Positions 8,073-14,612 of a DNA stretch of 16,497 nt are shown piece after piece. Position 1 is the stretch's first letter. Each line of letters opens with the position of its first letter. The notes under the pieces were generated by a model. It ran no database searches, had not been told where the DNA came from, and saw only the letters and a list, made by a program, of their open reading frames with translations. The stretch is from a bacterium (GTDB lineage Bacteria; Patescibacteriota; Minisyncoccia; Minisyncoccales; UBA10102): contig JAUYJR010000066.1 in assembly GCA_030699255.1 (NCBI GenBank), forward strand, positions 1 through 16,497. Reading direction: 5' to 3'. A program made the position numbers and the translations under genes.

Positions 8073-11000
8073 TTACGGAGTTGGGTGATTCTTAAGGGGA
8101 CTTGACTCTTCATCTCCCAGTTTCCCCTTTACTTCAACATGAAGCGCGAGCGATCTTAGCTCGGAAAGCAAGAGACTGAAAGAAGCCGGCAGGTGAGGAG
8201 GTTGAATGGGCTGACCTCGAAGGATCGCCTCGTAGGTTGCGGCCCTTCCCGCGACGTCATCGGACTTGATGGTAAGCATCTCCTGGAGTGTATATGTGGC
8301 GCCATATCCTTCCAGCGCCCATACTTCCATTTCTCCAAATCGCTGTCCTCCAAACTGCGCTTTTCCTCCCAGCGGTTGCTGCGTAATGAGGGAGTACGGG
8401 CCAGTTGATCGCATATGAATCTTGTCTTCAACCATGTGAGCAAGCTTCAAAATGTACATGTACCCTACGGTAATAGGATGAGGGAAGGGTTCTCCATCCC
8501 GGCCATCGTACAGCACTATTTTTCCGCTTTCAGGAAGTCCCGCTTTCTTTAATTCCGCCTTTATGTCTTCTTCCGTTGCGCCAGCCAACCCCGGGGTAAC
8601 CGCAAGATAGCCAAGCTCTTTTGCGGCCCACCCAAGATGCGTTTCCAAAATCTGCCCAATGTTCATACGGGAAGCTACACCAAGAGGATTTAGAACAATA
8701 TCCACGGGACGCCCATCCGCCATAAACGGCATTTCCGCCTCGGGAAGAACAAACGAAATAACTCCCTTGTTTCCGTGTCGTCCCGCTAACTTGTCTCCGG
8801 GACGGATCTTGCGCAACTGAGCTATTTCAACATGAATGCGTTTTATAACCCCGGGTTCCAACTTGTGGCCTTGCTCTCGGGAAAATACTCGTACGTTTAT
8901 TACCCGGCCTCGCTTGCCATGAGACATATACATTGACGTATCTTTCACATCGCGGGCCTTTTCTCCAAAAATTGCTCGCAACAGACGTTCTTCCGGTGTC
9001 AGTTCCTGTTCTCCTTTTGGAGAGATCTTTCCTACAAGAATGTCGTTTGGTTCAACTTCAGCTCCAATGCGCACAATACCCTCCTCATCCAAATCCTTGA
9101 GCTTCTCTTCTCCAATGTTTGGGATATCTCCCGTTGTTACTTCGGGTCCTAATTTGGTTTCCCGCACATCACAATGAAAATCTTCAATATGAATAGATGT
9201 ATACGCGTCCTCTTTCACCAAGCGCTCCGAGAGGATTATGGCGTCTTCGTAGTTTCCTCCTCTCCAAGAAAGGAACGCCACCAAGAGATTGTTTCCCAGA
9301 GCAAGCCTTCCCTTGTCCATGGATCCGCCATCGGCAATAACATCTCCTTCCTTTACTTTCTCTCCTTTAACAACAATAGGTCTCTGGTGAAAACAGGCGT
9401 ACTGGTTGGTGCGCACCATGGTGCGCAATCGGTACTCCGTGAGCTTCCCTTTTTGCCCTCGCAAAATAATATGTTGAGCATCCACTTCTTCTATAGTTCC
9501 GTCTTCACCGGCCAGAACCGCAAGACCGGAATCTTTGGCGATCCGCTCTTCCAATCCCGTACCAACAAGAGGAGCCTGAGGGCGCAAGAGAGGAACCGCC
9601 TGCCGCTGCATGTTTGAACCCATAAGCGCTCGCGTTGCATCGTCATTTCTCAAAAACGGAATAAGAGCTGTTCCCACCGAAATTGGCTGTGTTGAAGAAA
9701 CATCCATAAAACCCACCTTGTCCCGCTCCACCAGCATAGGCTCTCCCTTCATGCGAACCGGCACTTTTTCCGGTACGATGTTTCCTTTTTCATCAACAGG
9801 CACGCCCGCGTGAGCAATAGCATGCTTTTCCTCTTCATATGCTGACAAGTACTGGACCTCGTCCGTTACCTTACCTTTTAAAACCTTAAAGTACGGGGTT
9901 TCCAAAAACCCAAATCCGTTAATCATGGCATGTGAAGCAAGCTGTCCCACAAGCCCAATATTTGGTCCTTCAGGAGTCTGAATGGGGCAGATGCGTCCAT
10001 AGTGACTGGGCTGTACGTCTCTCACCTCAAACCCCGCGCGCTCTCTTGTGAGTCCTCCGGGACCCGTGGCAGCCAGCCTTCTTTTGTGCTCTAGCTCCGA
10101 AAGCGGGTTGACACTATCCATAAACTGAGTGATCTGGGATCCTGTATAGAACTCCCGAATTGCCGCGGCAACCGGACGAGGGTTTACAATCTGGGCTGGG
10201 GTAACTGTTGCAGGATCATGCGTTGACATACGATCCTTGATCATGCGCTCCATTCTCATAAATCCTATCCTCATGCGGTTCTGGAGAAATTCGGAGAACG
10301 TGCGGATTCTTCGGTTGCCCAAGTGATCGATGTGATCGGCAACAGATCCCGGAGTATTGTTTAACCGAATGATTTCACGAATTGTCTCCAAAATATCTTC
10401 TTTGGAAAGCACACGATCCTCAATGTGAATGTCTTTTTCATCAAGAACGTCCTTGCCTTTCCGCAAAGCAGAGAGCCGTTGCACTGTCTTCCATCGCCCC
10501 ACTCGGGAGAGGTCATAGCGCTCAAACGAGAAAAACATGTTCCAGATGAGTTCCTTGGCGGTTTCCGGAGTAACGTAGTCTCCCGGTCGCAAACGGCGAT
10601 ATACCTCAACAAGTGCCTCATCCTGATTTTTTGAAAGATCTTTCTGAAGAGTCTCCTCAATGTGTTTTACTTCTCCCGTCTCAACATCTTCAACGCCTTT
10701 CAGAATCTCCTCATTGGTCATGCCAAAAGCTTTCAAGAGCGTGGTGGCGGGCACCTTGCGCTTTCTGTCAATTCTCACGGCAATGCCACCAGAAGACTCC
10801 GTTTCAAACTCCAACCATGCTCCCCGGTTTGGTATCACTTTGGCGCCAAACACTTCTTTCCCCTGCACTATGGAAGAGGTGAAGAAAACGCCCGGAGATC
10901 GGATAAGTTGTGAAATGGCAACTCGCTCAACCCCGTTCACAATAAACGTGCCTCGATCTGTCATCAAAGGCATATCGCATAGAAAAATTTCCTGCTCTTT

Positions 11001-11321
11001 TACTTCCTTGGTTTTGAGGTTCACCAAACGCACCTTCAGGCGCAGAGGAGCCTCAAGGGAAGCGTCGTTTTCCCGAGCTTCAGCATCATTTTTATAGTTT
11101 GGTTCCCCAAGCGCGTAATTCAAGAACCACAACTCAAACTCTTTCTTTGTATAGTCACGCACGGGAGAAACCTCCTGCAGAAGTTCTTTAAAATCACGTT
11201 CCCAAAAACGTTTCCAGCTCTCATGCTGAACAGACAGCAGGGGAGGAGGCTCAAGATGCACGCGAGATTTACCAAATGATCGCACAGGTACGGGGTTCTG
11301 CATGTTTTGAGAACGCATCAT
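8073..11321 (-). CDS. rpoB: DNA-directed RNA polymerase subunit beta
   Basis: Second catalytic subunit of RNA polymerase, 1082 residues, shorter than in E. coli (1342) because the lineage-specific insertions are missing. Hallmarks: the rifampicin-pocket segment SQITQFMDSVNPLSELEHKR (395-414), then GPGGLTRERAGFEVRDV, HYGRICPIQTPEGPNIGL (440-457), PGDKLAGRHGNKGVISFVLP near the active site, and the C-terminal GGKAQFGGQRFGEMEVWALE that contacts beta'. In the pocket, residues equivalent to E. coli S531 and L533 are A417 and T419. The gene begins with two ATG codons (11319-11321 and 11316-11318); GGGGAG (11334-11339) is 12 nt before the first, so either may be used. It has its own promoter, and no rplJ/rplL lies upstream, unlike in many bacteria. 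Confidence 0.98.
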   Translation of the reverse strand: MMRSQNMQNPVPVRSFGKSRVHLEPPPLLSVQHESWKRFWERDFKELLQEVSPVRDYTKKEFELWFLNYALGEPNYKNDAEARENDASLEAPLRLKVRLVNLKTKEVKEQEIFLCDMPLMTDRGTFIVNGVERVAISQLIRSPGVFFTSSIVQGKEVFGAKVIPNRGAWLEFETESSGGIAVRIDRKRKVPATTLLKAFGMTNEEILKGVEDVETGEVKHIEETLQKDLSKNQDEALVEVYRRLRPGDYVTPETAKELIWNMFFSFERYDLSRVGRWKTVQRLSALRKGKDVLDEKDIHIEDRVLSKEDILETIREIIRLNNTPGSVADHIDHLGNRRIRTFSEFLQNRMRIGFMRMERMIKDRMSTHDPATVTPAQIVNPRPVAAAIREFYTGSQITQFMDSVNPLSELEHKRRLAATGPGGLTRERAGFEVRDVQPSHYGRICPIQTPEGPNIGLVGQLASHAMINGFGFLETPYFKVLKGKVTDEVQYLSAYEEEKHAIAHAGVPVDEKGNIVPEKVPVRMKGEPMLVERDKVGFMDVSSTQPISVGTALIPFLRNDDATRALMGSNMQRQAVPLLRPQAPLVGTGLEERIAKDSGLAVLAGEDGTIEEVDAQHIILRGQKGKLTEYRLRTMVRTNQYACFHQRPIVVKGEKVKEGDVIADGGSMDKGRLALGNNLLVAFLSWRGGNYEDAIILSERLVKEDAYTSIHIEDFHCDVRETKLGPEVTTGDIPNIGEEKLKDLDEEGIVRIGAEVEPNDILVGKISPKGEQELTPEERLLRAIFGEKARDVKDTSMYMSHGKRGRVINVRVFSREQGHKLEPGVIKRIHVEIAQLRKIRPGDKLAGRHGNKGVISFVLPEAEMPFMADGRPVDIVLNPLGVASRMNIGQILETHLGWAAKELGYLAVTPGLAGATEEDIKAELKKAGLPESGKIVLYDGRDGEPFPHPITVGYMYILKLAHMVEDKIHMRSTGPYSLITQQPLGGKAQFGGQRFGEMEVWALEGYGATYTLQEMLTIKSDDVAGRAATYEAILRGQPIQPPHLPASFSLLLSELRSLALHVEVKGKLGDEESSPLKNHPTP

Positions 11322-11350
11322 GGTTATTTATATCTCCCCAAAACACAAAG

Positions 11351-11374
11351 GTTCCCCTCCCAAAAAAGGGGAAC
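11351..11374 (-). other. stem-loop in the rpoB leader
   Basis: GTTCCCC (11351-11357) and GGGGAAC (11368-11374) can pair as a 7-bp stem with a 10-nt loop containing six T on the minus strand. It lies in the predicted 5' untranslated region, about 30 nt ahead of the rpoB start, and is followed by a T-rich but interrupted stretch. It could be a weak attenuator or simply shape the ribosome-loading region; the sequence alone does not decide. Confidence 0.45.
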
Positions 11375-11478
11375 GCGGATACTACTTGTAGTTAAAAAGA
11401 ATACAGCATCATTGACAAAGCCTCAAACAGCGGAGTGCAAGCTCCATTCATATGTTCTTCCAACACAGACTGCGCCTT

Positions 11479-11506
11479 ATTCTACAGGAAAGAGAATTCC
11501 TGTCAA
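11479..11506 (-). promoter_or_regulatory. sigma70-type promoter of rpoB-rpoC with an overlapping dyad
   Basis: On the minus strand the -35 box is a perfect TTGACA (11501-11506), with a 16-bp spacer and -10 box TAGAAT (11479-11484). The start point would be near 11472, giving a leader of about 150 nt before rpoB. The spacer is almost exactly filled by an inverted repeat, ACAGGAA (11484-11490) and TTCCTGT (11497-11503), which touches both promoter boxes and looks like an operator. Confidence 0.7.
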
Positions 11507-11517
11507 CCCCTATCAAG

Positions 11518-11545
11518 CCGAAGAGGAGGAATTACTCCTCTTCGG
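11518..11545 (-). other. 11-bp stem-loop with the stop codon of the TPR gene in its loop
   Basis: CCGAAGAGGAG (11518-11528) and CTCCTCTTCGG (11535-11545) are perfect complements around a 6-nt loop GAATTA. On the minus strand the loop carries the TAA stop of the TPR gene. No T-run follows, so it is not a standard intrinsic terminator, but it lies 12 bp upstream of the rpoB -35 box. One arm is formed by the Glu/Thr codons of the protein tail. Confidence 0.5.
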
Positions 11546-13916
11546 TTTCTTCAATATCCAGGTTTACCTCCCCCCCAATAATTTCTTGAGGACTGTCGGA
11601 AATAGGAGGGGCGCCCGGAGTAATGCCTTCAAGAGCCGGTTTTCCTTCTCGAATATTCTCAAGAATTTTCTGTACATCCGTGTTGTCGGGATTCATCTGC
11701 AAAACAGCTTCAAACTCCTTGGATGAGAGAGAAGATTCTCCCTGCTTATCGTACACCAAGCCTAGCATGTAGCGAGCATTTGCGTATGAAGGGTTTATGC
11801 TCTTTGCTCGCTCAAAGGCGCTTTGTGCTCTTCCCAAATCTTCTCTCTGCCAGTAAATAACTCCAACTTGGAACGCCAGTCCAGCGTCTTGAGGATGCAT
11901 TTCTTCTATTGTCTCGAGCTGAGCTATTGCCTCTTCTCCTCTCCCCTGCTCTTCGTAAATCAGAGCCATAAGGTAGCGAGCTGGTGAATAGTCAGCCTTC
12001 AATTCAACAGATCTATCCAAGTACTCCAACGCCATATCCAGCGCCTGCTGGCGAAGACTTGCGTCTTTCTCAATTTGCGATTTTGCCACGTACACCCGAG
12101 CTATTTCCGCCATGTAGAACGGAGAGAATGGTTCAAGCTCTGATGCCCGCTCGTAACTCGCAATAGCTACATCTGCCGGATCCCCTGCAGCTCCAATGAG
12201 GTTTCGATATACAAACCCTCTAACCGTCCAGTTTGCAACATTTGCCGGGGCAATTTGAACCGCCCGTTGCGTAGCTCCAATTGCCTGCTGTACAAACAGG
12301 TTGGTAATTTCCTGTCGCTGTTCCTCTTCAAGATTATCCTGCTGTAATGACTGCTCAAGCTGAGAAAGAGAGAGCTGAGCTAAATCTCTCCAGTACATAT
12401 CAGCCCCACTATTAAGTTCCAGAGCTGTTCCAATCTTGCTAATTGCTAGCTCCTGATTGCCTTCAAATGAGGCTTGAGCTCCCTGAAAATAAATGACATC
12501 TGCAATGTATCGCTGGGTTGTCATAAATATAATCCCAAGACCAAAGACAACAATGAGCAGAAAGCCAAACGAAGATCCAAGAGCCAAGAAAGATGGTGGG
12601 GCAAGAGAGACGCGCCTCATACCTCCGCCAGCCACAATACCAATACCAGCTATAAGAACCCAGAATACAAACCAGAGTACAAAGCTCGCGGGATACAAGA
12701 AGAATCCAACAATCAAAGCTACAAGGGAAGCAAGAATACCGAGCCCTGCAATCCATGAAAATCCAGCCCCAAATTCTCCTCCTTCCACGGGAAGAAGCAC
12801 AAGGCGTCTCACACCCACAACCACAGGGAAAAAGAGGAGCGTCAGAAACGCGATTCCCCCAACAATGCCCGTTGTTGTCACCCAGTCTGAAACTTCAGAG
12901 GCTCCAGAGCTGAATCGTGTTGCCCAAAAGTCAGTCTCGTTCAGCTGCAAAGATCGATACTTTGCGTACTGCAGAGAAAAGGTTCCTGGACCCGACCCCA
13001 AAACGGGAGACTCGCTGTATGATCCTTTCATAATATCCAGAGAGCCCCGGAAACTTGGAGAGATCTCCACTGGAACGGGACGAGACCCGGGTATTCCAAT
13101 AGGGAAGAATATAAAGAAGAGAGAGATAATCATAAAGAACATGGGTAATGTCACCCATTTGGATTCTTGGTTCTTCTTCATGCTCCATGCACCAAAGACA
13201 AAGAACACCGTCATGCCCGCAAGAAGAATAATCCATGCGGTTGAAAAATTGATGAGCGCTACCGTAAGAAAGAGAACGGTCGTCACAATCCAGAGAATAC
13301 CTTGCAAGAGACGACGGGCAACAAATGCAAGAACAAGGCTAAGTGGCAGGAGAACTGCCGCAAGCACGGCAACACTATTCACTGTTCCAATAAGCGTAAA
13401 GGAAGCATCCTTGGCAAATTCAAAAGGTAGAGGAAATATGCCAAAGAGATGGAGAACAGTCAGGAGAGAAGCAATGAAGCCTGAGAATACAAGTAAAAAG
13501 AGTGTCTGAAATAAATGAGAAGACGTTCGGACAACCTGAAGCATCAAGAAAAACAATACACTAAATCCAAGTACCGAAAGAAAACTTGCGGTGATATGGA
13601 GAGGCCACCCCCAGAAGCTTGCCGCAGGCCACACAGAGAGCAGTGTAGAAACTCCCACGGCCAAAAGAAATCCAACAACAGGAAAGAAGAGAACAGTAGA
13701 GCGGAACTCCAGCTCCCCCCTACTCATGGTGCGAGCGCACCAAGCAAAGAGTCCCAAAAACGCTAGAGCAATCACAAGCACCTGTTTGGGATGTGCAAGG
13801 ACGTTCTGCGTGAATGGGAGAAGGAATATTGGAACAAGAAACACCGCAAGTGCTACCGCCGCGTATGATAGTGTTTCAAACATTGCATTACGACTCTCCT
13901 GTTGTGACTGGACCAT
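11532..13916 (-). CDS. polytopic membrane protein, Wzy/O-antigen-ligase-like, with C-terminal TPR repeats
   Basis: The 794-residue product has about 13 hydrophobic segments between residues 13 and 466. A large extracytoplasmic loop (about 274-346) holds ESPVLGSGPGTFSLQYAKYR, the glycine motif typical of the Wzy_C/O-antigen-ligase superfamily, followed by WVTTTGIVGG. From about 475 to 755 there are tandem TPR-like units (for example YSPARYLMALIYEEQGRGEE and YANARYMLGLVYDKQGESS), then a Pro/Gly-rich linker and an acidic tail ending TEEE. Such fusions are common in Parcubacteria; a role in surface polysaccharide or glycan transfer is inferred only. The loop has no histidine, whereas known ligases rely on one. 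The alternative start M12 (13881-13883) has AGGAGAG 10 nt upstream, better than the first ATG, which has none. Confidence 0.8.
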   Translation of the reverse strand: MVQSQQESRNAMFETLSYAAVALAVFLVPIFLLPFTQNVLAHPKQVLVIALAFLGLFAWCARTMSRGELEFRSTVLFFPVVGFLLAVGVSTLLSVWPAASFWGWPLHITASFLSVLGFSVLFFLMLQVVRTSSHLFQTLFLLVFSGFIASLLTVLHLFGIFPLPFEFAKDASFTLIGTVNSVAVLAAVLLPLSLVLAFVARRLLQGILWIVTTVLFLTVALINFSTAWIILLAGMTVFFVFGAWSMKKNQESKWVTLPMFFMIISLFFIFFPIGIPGSRPVPVEISPSFRGSLDIMKGSYSESPVLGSGPGTFSLQYAKYRSLQLNETDFWATRFSSGASEVSDWVTTTGIVGGIAFLTLLFFPVVVGVRRLVLLPVEGGEFGAGFSWIAGLGILASLVALIVGFFLYPASFVLWFVFWVLIAGIGIVAGGGMRRVSLAPPSFLALGSSFGFLLIVVFGLGIIFMTTQRYIADVIYFQGAQASFEGNQELAISKIGTALELNSGADMYWRDLAQLSLSQLEQSLQQDNLEEEQRQEITNLFVQQAIGATQRAVQIAPANVANWTVRGFVYRNLIGAAGDPADVAIASYERASELEPFSPFYMAEIARVYVAKSQIEKDASLRQQALDMALEYLDRSVELKADYSPARYLMALIYEEQGRGEEAIAQLETIEEMHPQDAGLAFQVGVIYWQREDLGRAQSAFERAKSINPSYANARYMLGLVYDKQGESSLSSKEFEAVLQMNPDNTDVQKILENIREGKPALEGITPGAPPISDSPQEIIGGEVNLDIEETEEE

Positions 13917-13950
13917 GGTACGAAAAATTTATTATTTATTATGGTATCCT

Positions 13951-13992
13951 ACATGAGAAAATACTACGACCAGTATATAACACTTCTCATGT
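13951..13992. repeat. nested inverted repeat upstream of the TPR gene
   Basis: The outer arms are 9-bp perfect complements, ACATGAGAA (13951-13959) and TTCTCATGT (13984-13992). Inside them, ATACT (13961-13965) pairs with AGTAT (13972-13976) around a 6-nt loop. The structure is 34 bp upstream of the first ATG of the TPR gene, so it is either a protein-binding dyad at its promoter or a hairpin in its leader. Confidence 0.55.
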
Positions 13993-14059
13993 TTCGAAAA
14001 GATCAAAACTTTATTTTTCCATTATGACAGAAGGTTTCACAAGAGTCCACCCCCTGGCA

Positions 14060-14078
14060 CGTCATTGCGAGCGGTAGC
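14060..14078. repeat. short match to a widespread dispersed intergenic repeat
   Basis: The stretch CGTCATTGCGAGCGGTAGC resembles the start of a family of dispersed intergenic repeats (GTCATTGCGAGCGAAGC...) that I recall from many unrelated bacteria. Only the first part is present; the usual downstream complement (GCAATCT-like) is missing, so this would be a truncated copy. It lies 6 bp from the heptad-unit hairpin. The match is from memory. Confidence 0.4.
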
Positions 14079-14084
14079 AGAAAT

Positions 14085-14236
14085 AATAATCAAGATACAA
14101 GAAACAATAACCAAACAAATCACAAATTCAAATATTCAATAATCAAACGGACTCTGCGGTGTTATTGTTTTCTTTGAATATTTTGTTATTGGTTATTGAA
14201 TATTGTTTGTATCTTGTTTCTTGGTTATTGGTTATT
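14085..14236. repeat. long imperfect hairpin of CAANNNN heptads, downstream of yraN
   Basis: In the left arm CAA starts at 14091, 14098, 14105 and 14112, then after a 4-nt step at 14116 and 14123, then 14137 and 14144. In the right arm TTG starts at 14189, 14196 and 14203, then after a 4-nt step at 14207, 14214, 14221 and 14228. Left positions 14091-14123 pair with the right arm in one register (coordinate sum 28321), so both arms have the step at the same place. The best paired run is 10 bp (14098-14107 with 14214-14223). An inner 10-bp perfect stem (14130-14139 with 14174-14183) closes the loop. On the minus strand the element begins 7 nt after the yraN stop, so it would be in the 3' end of that transcript. 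Confidence 0.75.
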
Positions 14237-14243
14237 CTATGGA

Positions 14244-14606
14244 TTATGCTTCCACAATATTCTCATAATGACCCACTCTCTTTGGCATGCCCGTCTGCCC
14301 AATGGCAAGGCATACGGCATCCACTCGACACGGTCCCTGGTAGCGCTCCCGATGCGCGTACGCAATGGCATTCTTCTTGAGCTGAGCAATCTTCTTTGCG
14401 TTTATAGTATGTTCGGGGGATCCAAACCATTCGTGTTGTTTTGAGCGAACTTCCACAAACACCAAAACTCCTTTGTGGCGCGCTATAATGTCAATTTCAG
14501 CGCGCTTTGTTCTGTAGTTCCTCCAAAGTATCACGTATCCTTTCCGCTTCAAAAACTCGCACGCAATTTCTTCTCCCTGTTTTCCAATTTCATTATGCCC
14601 CGCCAT
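14244..14606 (-). CDS. yraN: YraN family (UPF0102) predicted endonuclease-like protein
   Basis: The 120-residue protein belongs to the YraN/UPF0102 family, which has a restriction-endonuclease-like fold. Biochemical function is not well established; a role in DNA recombination or repair is usually guessed. Motifs: GKQGEEIACEFLKRKGYVIL (8-27, with E12), AEIDIIARHKGVLVFVEVRS (36-55, with the acidic pair E37 and D39, and E52-x-R54 where many relatives have Lys), and YQGPCRVDAVCLAIG (89-103). Residue 36 is Ala where Gly is most common (GEID). Length matches the family. It begins 6 nt after the comM stop and is almost certainly co-transcribed; yraN is often found beside comM and dprA. No Shine-Dalgarno sequence is present. 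The message runs directly into the heptad-unit hairpin. Confidence 0.9.
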   Translation of the reverse strand: MAGHNEIGKQGEEIACEFLKRKGYVILWRNYRTKRAEIDIIARHKGVLVFVEVRSKQHEWFGSPEHTINAKKIAQLKKNAIAYAHRERYQGPCRVDAVCLAIGQTGMPKRVGHYENIVEA

Positions 14607-14612
14607 ATAGTA

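Larger units (their letters stand above)
13917..14243. other. A+T-rich intergenic region between the TPR gene and yraN
   Basis: These 327 bp hold no credible ORF on either strand. From left to right there is an A+T-rich leader for the TPR gene, a nested dyad (13951-13992), a stretch with nothing recognisable (13993-14059), a short match to a widespread dispersed repeat (14060-14078), and the heptad-unit hairpin (14085-14236) that ends 7 bp from the yraN stop. For the TPR gene I see CATAAT (5 of 6 to a -10) but no matching -35. Confidence 0.75.

Noticed and set aside
11412..11417. TTGACA on the + strand in the rpoB-TPR gap as a promoter
   Set aside because: No -10 box at a proper distance and no + strand gene downstream.
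12493..13509. 338-codon open frame on the + strand inside the TPR membrane gene
   Set aside because: It is antisense to the hydrophobic half of a clear protein; the translation is a Pro/Arg/Lys/Thr-rich mirror image with no recognisable domain.
14085..14236. CRISPR array
   Set aside because: The periodicity is 7 nt with variable units and arms in opposite orientation; there are no identical 25-40 nt repeats or spacers, and no cas genes.
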